Below the pieces are notes generated by a model that ran no database searches, had not been told where the DNA came from, and saw only the letters and a program-made list of their open reading frames with translations. From Lysobacterales bacterium (GTDB lineage: Bacteria; Pseudomonadota; Gammaproteobacteria; Xanthomonadales; Xanthomonadaceae): a stretch of 50,278 nt of DNA. The translations under genes and the position numbers were made by a program. Below are positions 14,215 to 21,836 of the stretch, one piece after another (positions within the stretch are counted from its first letter, which is position 1; every line of letters starts with the position of its first letter). Where the stretch lies: contig JAFLEA010000017.1 of assembly GCA_017302035.1 (NCBI GenBank), positions 1-50,278 of the forward strand. The letters are read 5' to 3'.

Positions 14215-14517
14215 TCACAGCCATCCCCATTGAAGTGCAAACCCTGTACTGACGAGCGCGAGTCCTGCTACGGCCATGACATTGAGCCATGCGGACGCCC
14301 TTGGCTTGCTCGCTCCGGAGCCAAATGAGAAGGCAGCAGGAACAAAATAGGCCAGCGGAACTACTAGAAGAAAGCCAACGCCTTGTAAAAGGTCTTGAAG
14401 TTGGTAAGTGGACTTATAGAAGTAGTCAAAGATATTTATCATGCCTAGGGCAATGAAAAGCAAAGGCCAAAGCGTGCCGCGCTGTTTTAAATCCTTCCGA
14501 TCCATATTTGCATCCAT
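14215..14517 (-). CDS. Cassette membrane protein of unknown function (100 aa)
   Basis: The N-terminus is charged (MDANMDRKDLKQR), followed by three membrane helices at about 16-34, 42-65 and 76-96. The basic start suggests a cytoplasmic N-terminus. A second ATG four codons in could also be used. The TGA is two bases before the attC 21 core. Low GC compared with the backbone; no family recognised. Confidence 0.7.
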   Translation of the reverse strand: MDANMDRKDLKQRGTLWPLLFIALGMINIFDYFYKSTYQLQDLLQGVGFLLVVPLAYFVPAAFSFGSGASKPRASAWLNVMAVAGLALVSTGFALQWGWL

Positions 14518-14522
14518 GTGAG

Positions 14523-14582
14523 CCCTAACGCCTGAATTAAGCCGCCTTGCGAAGCAAGGTCGGCTTGAATGAATTGTTAGAC
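14523..14582 (-). repeat. attC site 22 (60 bp)
   Basis: Cores GTCTAAC and GTTAGGG, standard arms. It belongs to cassette 14584-14919. Confidence 0.92.
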
Positions 14583-14583
14583 C

Positions 14584-14919
14584 TCATAGCTGCGAATTGC
14601 AAGTTGCATTAGACAGCCAAAGCACGCCGGGAATCATGTCGCCGAATGCCCACATAAAGGTGCCAAAGAAGGCAAGCTGGTACGAGAAGTGGGCATAGAT
14701 CTGCTCTCTTGTTAGTCCCCATCGCCAAGGCTTGCGAAACCTATCTGTGTTGGCTTGCATATAGCCTTGAATAATCACGGAGATGCCAACCAAGGTGCCA
14801 CCAATGCGTGGGAGCCAGCATATGCTGGGAAATAGCTGCATCAGGATTGCAGATACCGCAAAGGTGACCACAAAAATTGAGGTGGACATTATTGCTGGGT
14901 ATGTGCGGTGGCTGATCAT
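14584..14919 (-). CDS. Cassette membrane protein of unknown function (111 aa)
   Basis: The start is the ATG at 14919 (MISHRTYPAIMS), directly behind the attC 23 core; the longer frame runs through the attC. Three hydrophobic segments lie at about residues 10-30, 38-53 and 80-100, with a basic loop RFRKPWRWGLTREQIY between the second and third. Two cysteines are present near the end of helix 1 and at the C-terminus. No family recognised; probably in the inner membrane. Confidence 0.68.
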   Translation of the reverse strand: MISHRTYPAIMSTSIFVVTFAVSAILMQLFPSICWLPRIGGTLVGISVIIQGYMQANTDRFRKPWRWGLTREQIYAHFSYQLAFFGTFMWAFGDMIPGVLWLSNATCNSQL

Positions 14920-14922
14920 GAG

Positions 14923-15036
14923 GTCTAACGCCTGAGTTAAGCCGCGTAGCGTAGTGGAGGTGGCAGGCATGGCAAGCTTTTTCTGCCATGCCTGACGCCG
15001 GAACGAAGCGGAGTCGGCTTGAACGAATTGTTAGGC
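14923..15036 (-). repeat. attC site 23 (long form, 114 bp, divergent centre)
   Basis: Cores GCCTAAC and GTTAGAC. The centre is a different long palindrome (GGCATGGCA ... TGCCATGCC) from that of the other long sites, although the outer arms match. It belongs to the hydrolase cassette, the first of the array. Confidence 0.9.
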
Positions 15037-15052
15037 CTTTGCGCGGCAATAG

Positions 15053-16063
15053 TTACAACACCCCAATGCTATGCAGCCATTGCCTGACCTGTTCGGGCCA
15101 CTCTGTCGTGATTGGATCAGCTGTTGGACGCATGCCAAAGGCATGGCCGCCCTTTGCATAGACGCGCATATCAACCGGCACACCTGCGTCGTTTAGTGCA
15201 AGGGCATATGCCATGGGTTGACGAATGTCATCGATGCTGTCGTTCATGGCGTGAATGATCAATGTCGGTGGAGCATTCGCGCTTATCTTGACCCAAGGTT
15301 GTAGCTGAAGGTTGTTTTTGCCTTTGCTGTTATCAAGCATGCGCGCCGTATAAGCAATTACTGCGAAATCGGGTCGTGTAGATTGCCTATCTGCCTCGTC
15401 TGTAGATGGATACGTGCGCTGCTCAGTATTGCTCATTTCTGCCGCGAGATAGGCGCCCGCGGAGAATCCCATTACGCCAATCTTTTGAGGATTGATCTCA
15501 TATGTAGAGGATCGGTGGCGCAATAAAACTATCGCTCTCTGTGCGTCCTCCAACCCAAGCAGTACTTTCGGGCGTTGCTGCTTCCCGTTCACCTTCGGCC
15601 AAGCTTGGGGCGTTCGATATTTCAGCATGGCGCAGGTCATGCCCTGCTCTGTTACCCAATCGCAGATTTCTGTGCCTTCAAGATCGACTGCTACGGCATG
15701 GAATCCGCCGCCAGGCAAAACCAGAATCGTAGTTCCAGTGTTGTGGCCTTTTGGCTTGTAAATCGTGATGGTCGGCCGCGTCACATAACTCGCCCAATGC
15801 CACTTGCTACCCCCAATTAGGGGTGAGCCATTACCTGTAGCTTCTGGATGATCGCCGGTGTCAGGTCTCTCCAGCGTAACGCTCGAAGGCCAGAGCCACT
15901 CTTGCGTCCCGCCAATGGTTGGCTGCCATACACCCTCACGTTCTATCTTTGGAACTTCGGCGCTGGTGGGTGGACTCTTTGAGCCGGCTTCTTGGCTATG
16001 TGCAGGATTATTGAAGCCGAATGTCAGCAGAAGACAAAGAGCAATAAATCGGAACTTCGACAA
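15053..16063 (-). CDS. Secreted alpha/beta hydrolase (acetyl-esterase-like), first cassette (336 aa)
   Basis: A signal peptide of about 23 residues (ending AHSQ) predicts export. The hydrolase fold shows ILVLPGGGFH near residue 112 (oxyanion HGGG-type loop), the nucleophile in GVMGFSAGAYLA near 195, an Asp in IHAMNDSID near 275 and the His in AKGGHAFGM near 310. This arrangement matches BD-FAE / acetylxylan-esterase-type hydrolases that act on esterified sugars or small esters; the substrate is not known. As the first cassette it would have been nearest to the lost integrase promoter. The stop lies 17 bases before attC 23. Confidence 0.85.
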   Translation of the reverse strand: MSKFRFIALCLLLTFGFNNPAHSQEAGSKSPPTSAEVPKIEREGVWQPTIGGTQEWLWPSSVTLERPDTGDHPEATGNGSPLIGGSKWHWASYVTRPTITIYKPKGHNTGTTILVLPGGGFHAVAVDLEGTEICDWVTEQGMTCAMLKYRTPQAWPKVNGKQQRPKVLLGLEDAQRAIVLLRHRSSTYEINPQKIGVMGFSAGAYLAAEMSNTEQRTYPSTDEADRQSTRPDFAVIAYTARMLDNSKGKNNLQLQPWVKISANAPPTLIIHAMNDSIDDIRQPMAYALALNDAGVPVDMRVYAKGGHAFGMRPTADPITTEWPEQVRQWLHSIGVL

Positions 16064-16110
16064 ATTCGTAGTCTCCTTTCAATTGGTGCGCCGGAGAGTT
16101 TCTCTCAAAG

Positions 16111-16117
16111 GCCTAAC
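16111..16117 (-). other. Isolated recombination core at the array start (attI-like junction)
   Basis: GTTAGGC on the minus strand with no matching R'' core or attC arms upstream marks the boundary between the first cassette and the flanking DNA, as at an attI site. About 240 bp upstream on the minus strand lies the end of a backbone gene, so no integrase gene follows. Confidence 0.6.
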
Positions 16118-16354
16118 TACTATTAGACCCCTCAAACGGGGTGTTGTGCAGATTATGCGCGCCTGTGCCAGGCATGCAAGGCAGTTGATTCCCATTCAAA
16201 ATCAACATACAAGCCGACGCCCACGCGCAACCCCGAACGCGCGCCACTCTGCGTTATCCGATGCGCCGGTGCTATGGGCGTTATCCGACGATACTGAGGG
16301 TGTAATGGGTCGAGACGAGGCGGTGGCGCGGGAAACCGACACTGCATTCTGGGC
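16118..16354. other. Flank between the array start and the backbone, no gene
   Basis: No convincing open frame on either strand. It contains two copies of GCGTTATCCGA (about 16252-16262 and 16278-16288) and the short inverted repeat CCCCTCAAACGGGG near 16138. No trace of an integrase coding sequence is visible. Confidence 0.5.
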
Positions 16355-17203
16355 TCAATCGCCCACCAGCAATACGAATGCCCCCAGCTGCGAATTCATC
16401 AGCACCGCCAGGCGGTGTTCCGGATCGGCGGCCAGTTCCGGCGCCGGGGTAGTGGTGTCCGGCGGGAGCGCCCGGTAATGCATCTCGTCCGGCAGCACGT
16501 TGCGCTCCAGGTACCCCACCAGCACGCTCACGATCTCGCCCAGGCCGTCCAGGGCCAGGGCATCGCTGCAGCGCTGCGGTTCGATCCTGAGGAAGGCGCG
16601 GGCCAGGGCATGCATGGTGTCCGCGTCGCAGGCGATGCCGACGAACAGCGGATGCTCGGCTTCGATGCGCACGTGGGCCACGTGCGGGTACGGTGCCAAC
16701 TCGGAGGGGGCGAGCAGGTCGGCGGCCTGGCACTGGCTGCCGAGCATGCGCGGAAACAGGCGGCCACACAGGGCGATGGCACCGTTGGCGAAGCCTGACA
16801 GCGCGTGTTCGGATACGCCGTCGGCCAGGGCGCGGCTGGCGGCGGCCTGGTCAGCCTGGTGCGCGGCCAGTTCCGCCTGCAGGGTGGCCTCGTCCAGTGC
16901 GCCCTGTTCCAGCAGCACTTGGCCGAGCAGCCTGCGTCCGGCGTGCTGGGCGGCCAGCAGCGATTCGAGCTGGGCGCTGTCCAGCAGGCCCAGGGCCAGG
17001 GCGATGTCGCCGAAGCGGCGGTCGTCGCTGCGCTGGCGTTCGTGGATGCGCTGGACTTGTCCTTCGGTGAGCAGGCCCTTGCGCACGGCCAGTTCGCCCA
17101 GCAACGGGTTGCCGGCGCGTTGCGCCTCGGTCGCGGCCTGCAGTTGCCGGGCGGTGATGGTGCCGCGCTCCAGCAGGAACTGGCCCAGGAATCTGACGGT
17201 CAT
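16355..17203 (-). CDS. CheX-like domain protein with N-terminal helical repeats (282 aa)
   Basis: The start is the ATG at 17203 (MTVRFLGQFLLERG), preceded by a GGGGG-rich ribosome-binding site. The N-terminal 130 residues contain three similar units of the type LGQxLLExGxLxxxQLxxAL, known from MshEN-type domains of type II secretion ATPases. The C-terminal part (from about 150, including GSQCQAADLLAP, FVGIACDADTMHALAR and LDGLGEIVSVLVGYLERN) resembles the CheX / chemotaxis-phosphatase-like fold. Such proteins may act in motility or c-di-GMP signalling, but the function here is inferred. Confidence 0.55.
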   Translation of the reverse strand: MTVRFLGQFLLERGTITARQLQAATEAQRAGNPLLGELAVRKGLLTEGQVQRIHERQRSDDRRFGDIALALGLLDSAQLESLLAAQHAGRRLLGQVLLEQGALDEATLQAELAAHQADQAAASRALADGVSEHALSGFANGAIALCGRLFPRMLGSQCQAADLLAPSELAPYPHVAHVRIEAEHPLFVGIACDADTMHALARAFLRIEPQRCSDALALDGLGEIVSVLVGYLERNVLPDEMHYRALPPDTTTPAPELAADPEHRLAVLMNSQLGAFVLLVGD

Positions 17204-17307
17204 TGTTGTTTCATCCCCCCTCGGGACGATCATAGGCGCTGCGGTCGCCACTGGCACCCTGCGATCCGTGCGCGCCGTCACAGGCCGGGACGGCGGCCGC
17301 CGTCCCC

Positions 17308-18594
17308 CTAGGGCATCCGTTCCAGTACCACGATGATCGCATGCAGGATCAGGCCGATCAGGCCGCCGACCAGGGTGCCGTTGAAGCGGATGTACTGCAG
17401 GTCGCGGCCCACGCTCAGTTCCAGTTGCTCGACCAGGTGGCGCTCGTCCCAGCCCTTGACGGTCTGGGCGATGTAGTCGGTGACGCCGCCGCGCAGGCGC
17501 AGGGCCAGTTTCTCGGCACCGCCCATCACGTGCTGGTTGATCGCCTCGCGCAGGGCCTGGTCGCGGCCCAGCGCCTCGCCGAGTCCGGACAGGGAGCGCT
17601 CCAGGTGGCCTGCGAGCACGCCGTCTTCGCGCTCCAGGTCCTGGCGCAGCGCGGCGTGGATCTGGTCCCACAGGCCGCGTACGTACTCCTGCACGCTGGG
17701 GTGGTCGATCAGGCCTTGTTTGATCCTGGATACGCGCGCGGCCAGTTCCGGGTCCTCGCGCAGGCGCTGCACGTAGCCGCGCAGCCAGCGTTCGTAGTCG
17801 CGGCGGATCGGGTGCTTGGGCTGGGCGAGGATCTCGTTGAGTTCATCGAGCACGGCGCGGGCGATGCGCTCGGCCAGGTCGTCGGCGATGCCTTCCACCG
17901 GCTTGACCCAGTTCACCGTGCCCACCAGCCGCGGCCACTCGCGGCGCGCGTGCTTGACCAGCAGGTCGGAGGCGCGCTGTTTCACTGCCTCGCCGTCGAG
18001 GTAGCGCGACAGGCGCTTGAGCGCTTCGTCCAGCAGTTGCTGGTGGCGGCCGTCGGCGGTGAGCAGGCCCAGCACCTCGCCGGCGGTGGCCGCCGCGTCC
18101 CAGGCCTGCAGACGGGCCACGACGAAGCGCTGGATGCTCTCGCGCACGGCCTGTTCGTCCAGCAGGTCCAGCGCCTGCAGCGCCCAGCCGCGCGCCATCT
18201 GCGCCAGCCGCCGCGACTGTTCCGGGTGCGACAGCCATTGGCCCAGCTTCGCCGCCGGGTCGAACACTTCCAGCCGTGCGAGCAGGTTCTGCGGCTCCAG
18301 GAAATGGTCGCGCACGAACGCGGCCAGGCTGTCGGCGATCCGCGCCTTGTTGCGCGGGATGATGGCGGTGTGCGGGATCGGCAGGCCCAGCGGGTGGCGG
18401 AACAGCGCCACCACCGCGAACCAGTCGGCCAGCGCGCCCACCGTGGCCGCTTCGCAGAACGCCGACACCCAGGCCCATACGCCCTGGTTGCCCATCCAGT
18501 GGCTGAGCACGAAGCCGGCCAGCATGGTCAGCAGCATCGCCAGGGCGATGGCCTTCATGCGGCGCAGCTGGGCGCGGCGCGGGTCCGTGGTCAT
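17308..18594 (-). CDS. DUF445 family inner-membrane protein (YjiN-like, 428 aa)
   Basis: DUF445 proteins have an N-terminal membrane segment, a long helical cytoplasmic or periplasmic body and a C-terminal membrane anchor. Here residues 15-30 are hydrophobic, followed by the hallmark GALADWFAVVALFRHPLGLPIPHTAIIPRNK near residue 53, which has the conserved ADWFA and HPxxxPIPHTxIIP motifs. A final hydrophobic helix (LVGGLIGLILHAIIVVL) ends the protein. Function unknown. The gene is followed on the minus strand by the CheX-like gene, with about 100 bp between them. Confidence 0.88.
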   Translation of the reverse strand: MTTDPRRAQLRRMKAIALAMLLTMLAGFVLSHWMGNQGVWAWVSAFCEAATVGALADWFAVVALFRHPLGLPIPHTAIIPRNKARIADSLAAFVRDHFLEPQNLLARLEVFDPAAKLGQWLSHPEQSRRLAQMARGWALQALDLLDEQAVRESIQRFVVARLQAWDAAATAGEVLGLLTADGRHQQLLDEALKRLSRYLDGEAVKQRASDLLVKHARREWPRLVGTVNWVKPVEGIADDLAERIARAVLDELNEILAQPKHPIRRDYERWLRGYVQRLREDPELAARVSRIKQGLIDHPSVQEYVRGLWDQIHAALRQDLEREDGVLAGHLERSLSGLGEALGRDQALREAINQHVMGGAEKLALRLRGGVTDYIAQTVKGWDERHLVEQLELSVGRDLQYIRFNGTLVGGLIGLILHAIIVVLERMP

Positions 18595-18639
18595 GCGGCG
18601 CGGAGGAGGGGAATGGGCACCCGCACAGTCTAGCGGCGG

Positions 18640-19758
18640 CTATTGCGCCAGGGCTTCGGAGGCCGGGGTGAATGGCAGCCCCAGCGCCTGGGCCACTGCA
18701 CGGTAGGTCAGCTTGCCGGCATGCACGTTCAGTCCGTTGCGCAGGTTGGGATCGTCCAGCAGCGCCTGCGTCGCGCCCTTGTCGGCCAGCGCCAGCGCGT
18801 AGGGCAGGGTGGCGTTGGTCAGGGCGAAGGTGGAAGTGCGGGCCACGCCGCCGGGCATGTTGGCCACGCAATAATGGACGATGCCGTCGACCTCGTAGGT
18901 AGGGTCCTGGTGGGTGGTGGGGCGACTGGTCTCGAAGCAGCCTCCCTGGTCGATGGCCACGTCCACCAGCACCGAGCCGGGACGCATCAGCTTCAGCTGC
19001 GTGCGCGTCACCAGCCTGGGCGCGGCGGCGCCGGGGACCAGCACCGCGCCGATCACCAGGTCGGTATGCGGCAGGCGTTCGGCGATGGCGTCGTGGCTGG
19101 AGTGGATGGTGGCCAGGCGGTTGCCGTACAGTTCGTCGATGTATTTCAGGCGGTCCAGGGAACGGTCCAGGACGGTGACGCGCGCGCCCAGGCCGATGGC
19201 CATGCGCGCGGCATTCAGGCCGACCGTGCCGGCGCCGATCACCATCACCTCGGCCGGCTTCACCCCGGGCACGCCGCCGAGCAGGACGCCGGCGCCGCCC
19301 TGGGCCTTCTCCAGCGCATGCGCGCCGGCCTGGATCGACATCCGCCCGGCGACCTCGCTCATCGGCGCCAGCAGCGGCAGCCCGCCACGGCCGTCGGTCA
19401 CGGTTTCGTAGGCGATGGCGGTGCAGCCCGATGCCAGCAGTGCGCGCGCCTGCTCCGGGTCGGGAGCCAGGTGCAGGTAGGCGTACAACACCTGGCCGGG
19501 GCGCAGCATCGCGCATTCGGCCGGCTGCGGCTCCTTGACCTTGATCACCATGTCGGCGCGGCCGTAGACCTCGGTGGCGGCCTCGACGATGCGCGCACCG
19601 GCGGCCTCGTAGGCCTCGTTGGCCAGGCCGATGCCGGCGCCGGCATCGCGCTCGACCAGTACCTGGTGGCCGCGCGAGGACAGCTCGCGCGCGCCGGCCG
19701 GGGTCAGGCCGACCCGGTACTCGTGGTTTTTGATTTCCTTGGGAACGCCGATCAGCAT
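18640..19758 (-). CDS. ald: Alanine dehydrogenase
   Basis: It converts L-alanine to pyruvate and ammonia with NAD in the cytoplasm, linking amino acid and central carbon metabolism. At 372 residues it has the family length. The N-terminal [17 protein letters not shown] is the AlaDH/PNT signature; KVKEP near residue 74 and YLHLA near 94 provide the catalytic Lys and His, and DVAIDQGGC near 270 the catalytic Asp. The Rossmann motif [17 protein letters not shown] lies near 170. The ATG follows GGAG. The GC-rich codon use fits the backbone. Confidence 0.95.
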   Translation of the reverse strand: MLIGVPKEIKNHEYRVGLTPAGARELSSRGHQVLVERDAGAGIGLANEAYEAAGARIVEAATEVYGRADMVIKVKEPQPAECAMLRPGQVLYAYLHLAPDPEQARALLASGCTAIAYETVTDGRGGLPLLAPMSEVAGRMSIQAGAHALEKAQGGAGVLLGGVPGVKPAEVMVIGAGTVGLNAARMAIGLGARVTVLDRSLDRLKYIDELYGNRLATIHSSHDAIAERLPHTDLVIGAVLVPGAAAPRLVTRTQLKLMRPGSVLVDVAIDQGGCFETSRPTTHQDPTYEVDGIVHYCVANMPGGVARTSTFALTNATLPYALALADKGATQALLDDPNLRNGLNVHAGKLTYRAVAQALGLPFTPASEALAQ

Positions 19759-19873
19759 GGAGGTCTCCTGGGATGGGCGACTGCGGCGTGGGGTGCCCGC
19801 GGGCGGAACGCCAAGGGTAAACCCATCCCGGCGACGCGGCGCATGCGGTGCCGCCTGTTGCAGGACTTGCCGC

Positions 19874-19879
19874 TAGAAT
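19874..19879 (+). promoter_or_regulatory. Candidate -10 element of dapA
   Basis: TAGAAT lies 34 bases before the dapA ATG. No good -35 box is visible at 17 bp spacing. The same TAGAAT occurs directly before yqgE. Confidence 0.3.
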
Positions 19880-19912
19880 CGTCGCTTCCCCCGCCATGCA
19901 TGTCCGCCTGCA

Positions 19913-20815
19913 ATGACCTCGCCTCCCTTCCTCCTGCGCGGCAGCATCGTCGCCCTGGCCACTCCCATGCACCCGGACGGCAGCGTCGACTTCGACGCGC
20001 TGCGCCGGCTGGTCGATTGGCACGTGGCCGAGGGCACCGACTGCATAGGTGTCGTCGGCACCACCGGCGAATCGCCGACGGTGGACGTGGAAGAGCACTG
20101 CCAGATCATCCGGGTGGCGGTGGAGCAGGCCGCCGGGCGGGTGCCGGTGATGGCCGGCTGCGGGGCCAATTCCACCACCGAGGCCATCGCCCTGGCGCAG
20201 TACGCGCACAGGATCGGCGCCGACAGCCAGTTGCAGGTGGTGCCCTACTACAACAAGCCCGGGCAGGAAGGGCAGTACCGCCACTTCAGGGCGATCGCCG
20301 AGGCCACCGGCGAACTGCCGATCGTGCTCTACAACGTGCCCGGCCGCAGCGTGGCCGACATGCAGCATGACACCGTGCTGCGACTGGCGCAGGTGCCGGG
20401 CATCGCCGGGATCAAGGAAGCCACCGGCAACCTGGAGCGGGCGCAGTGGCTGGTGCGCGAGGCGCCGCAGGGTTTCGCGGTCTATTCCGGCGACGACGCC
20501 ACCGCGGTGGCGCTGATGCTGTGTGGCGGCCATGGCAACGTCAGCGTCACGGCCAACGTCGCGCCGCGGCTGATGCATGAACTGTGCACGGCGGCGCTGG
20601 CCGGCGACGTGGCCGGTGCGATGGCGATCCAGATGCGCCTGCTGCCGGTGCACCGGCAACTGTTCGTCGAGGCCAATCCGATCCCGGTCAAGTGGGCGAT
20701 GGCGCGGCTGGGCCTGTGCGGCGGGACGCTGCGGCTGCCGCTGACCGAACTTGAGCCGGGCAACCAGGCGAAGGTGGAAGCGGCGCTTGGCGAGGCGGGA
20801 CTGCTGGCCGGGTGA
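19913..20815 (+). CDS. dapA: 4-hydroxy-tetrahydrodipicolinate synthase
   Basis: It condenses pyruvate with aspartate semialdehyde, the first committed step toward diaminopimelate and lysine. The 300-residue protein has the TIM-barrel NAL pattern: [12 protein letters not shown] (Thr-Thr pair and GES), YYNKP near residue 110, YNVPGRS near 142 with the catalytic Tyr, and IKEATGN with the Schiff-base Lys near 167. The start [18 protein letters not shown] is the usual N-terminus. It is divergent from ald, with 155 bases between the start codons. Confidence 0.96.
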   Translation: MTSPPFLLRGSIVALATPMHPDGSVDFDALRRLVDWHVAEGTDCIGVVGTTGESPTVDVEEHCQIIRVAVEQAAGRVPVMAGCGANSTTEAIALAQYAHRIGADSQLQVVPYYNKPGQEGQYRHFRAIAEATGELPIVLYNVPGRSVADMQHDTVLRLAQVPGIAGIKEATGNLERAQWLVREAPQGFAVYSGDDATAVALMLCGGHGNVSVTANVAPRLMHELCTAALAGDVAGAMAIQMRLLPVHRQLFVEANPIPVKWAMARLGLCGGTLRLPLTELEPGNQAKVEAALGEAGLLAG

Positions 20816-20823
20816 GGAGACAC

Positions 20824-20866
20824 GGCCCGCGCTGATGTCGGCTTCGAGCCGATACCCGCGCGGGCC
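20824..20866. terminator. Hairpin between convergent dapA and carbonic anhydrase
   Basis: GGCCCGCGC at 20824-20832 pairs with GCGCGGGCC at 20858-20866, with the nested hairpin CGGCTTCGAGCCG inside. It lies in the gap between two convergent genes and has no strong U-run, so it is a weak terminator or REP-like structure. Confidence 0.45.
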
Positions 20867-20893
20867 CTTCGTCCGCCCGCAGGCCCCGGTCGG

Positions 20894-21679
20894 TCAGCGG
20901 CCGGCCAGGCGGATCGACGGCGGGATGTCCAGCAGTTCGACCTTGCTGGTGCCCACGTCGTACACCGCCGGCACGACCTTGAGGTTGCCGCTCTTCACCG
21001 CGCTCTCGATCACCGGCGAGGCGTTGATCAGGGTGGCGGCCTGCACGATGGCATTGGTCTTGGTGACCGTGGCCGCGTCCTTGCTGTCGGACAGGTAGAT
21101 CGCCGGCAGCAGCGCCGGGAACAGGCTGCTGATCTGGCCAGGCACCTCGGGGTTGTCGATCGCAGACTTCACCGCGCCGCAACTGGAATGGCCCATCACC
21201 AGGATCGCCTTGATGCCCAGCACGGCCACGCCGTACTCGAGGCTGCCGATGATCTCCGGGGTGGTGATGTTGCCGGCGATGCGGCAGGTGAACAGGCGGC
21301 CGATGGGCTCGTCGAAGACCATCTCCACCGGCACCCGCGAATCGGCGCAGGACAGCACGCCCACGATCGGCCACTGGCCCTCGGCGGCGCGCTCGCGGAT
21401 GATCCGCAGGTCGTGCTGGTGCGCCACCGGCGTGCCGCTGAGGAAGCGGGCGTTGCCGGCCATGACCTCGGCCAGGGCCTGCTCGGGGGTCATCTGGCTG
21501 TCGGGGCCGGCGGCCGGAAGCTCCGCGGCATGGGCGCTGCCGACGATGCCTTCGCCGGAGGCCAGGCTCAGCCCGCCGAGCGCGCCCAGCGCCGCCGCGG
21601 TCCCCAGGAATCGGCGGCGGGAGGAGGGCTGCTCCGGATCCGCGCTGCAGCAGTGGTCGTGCTCGACGTTCTCGTGCAT
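20894..21679 (-). CDS. Tat-exported beta-class carbonic anhydrase (261 aa)
   Basis: It hydrates CO2 to bicarbonate with zinc. Zinc ligands are visible as Cys111 in CADSR, His164 and Cys167 in GHSSC, with Asp113 of the CADSR dyad. The N-terminus carries SSRRRFLG (residues 19-26) followed by a hydrophobic stretch with ALGALGGLSLA: a twin-arginine signal, so the enzyme is probably exported folded to the periplasm. The start ATG at 21679 yields MHENVEHDH; the longer frame is spurious. It converges with dapA. Confidence 0.9.
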   Translation of the reverse strand: MHENVEHDHCCSADPEQPSSRRRFLGTAAALGALGGLSLASGEGIVGSAHAAELPAAGPDSQMTPEQALAEVMAGNARFLSGTPVAHQHDLRIIRERAAEGQWPIVGVLSCADSRVPVEMVFDEPIGRLFTCRIAGNITTPEIIGSLEYGVAVLGIKAILVMGHSSCGAVKSAIDNPEVPGQISSLFPALLPAIYLSDSKDAATVTKTNAIVQAATLINASPVIESAVKSGNLKVVPAVYDVGTSKVELLDIPPSIRLAGR

Positions 21680-21836
21680 GGCTGTTCTCGAATGATCGGG
21701 AGCCGACGACCGGTTCCTCGGGTCGGGCCATCGTACACCCAGGCCAGTGGGGCAAACGGCCGGGTCGTCGATCGGGAGCGGTGCCGATCTGCCAGAATCG
21801 GCCGGGTACCGCCACCACTGCCGACGCCGCCCGCCG

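Larger units (their letters stand above)
4329..16117 (-). mobile_element. Integron cassette array without integrase (CALIN / chromosomal integron remnant)
   Basis: Twenty-three attC sites (19 of 60 bp and four of 112-114 bp) separate 23 cassettes, all genes reading on the minus strand. Each attC, read on the minus strand, starts with GCCTAAC-type (R'') and ends with GTTAGGC-type (R') cores around the inner GCCGAC / GGCGGC arms, as in the aadA-type and Xanthomonas attC family. The array begins at an isolated core at 16111-16117 and is cut at its far end by the IS. No tyrosine recombinase gene is present within the window on either side. The DNA is clearly less GC-rich than the flanks. Confidence 0.92.

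Noticed and set aside
4367-15036. CRISPR array, because of the regularly spaced near-identical 60-bp repeats
   Set aside because: Repeats are 60-114 bp with paired cores, spacers are 300-1000 bp and contain genes; no cas genes; they are attC sites.
16250-16290. GCGTTATCCGA repeats as decayed attC sites
   Set aside because: They lack the GTTRRRY / RYYYAAC core pairs and the inner arms.
16118-16480. Open frames searched for an integron integrase at the array start
   Set aside because: None of the frames shows tyrosine-recombinase motifs (R-H-R-Y boxes) or the IntI-specific patch; the plus-strand frame at 15858-16478 is antisense to the hydrolase and low complexity.
17843-20659. Very long minus-strand frame (938 codons)
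   Set aside because: Shadow of the ald and DUF445 genes in another frame of GC-rich DNA; Arg/Gly/Ala-rich with no domain.
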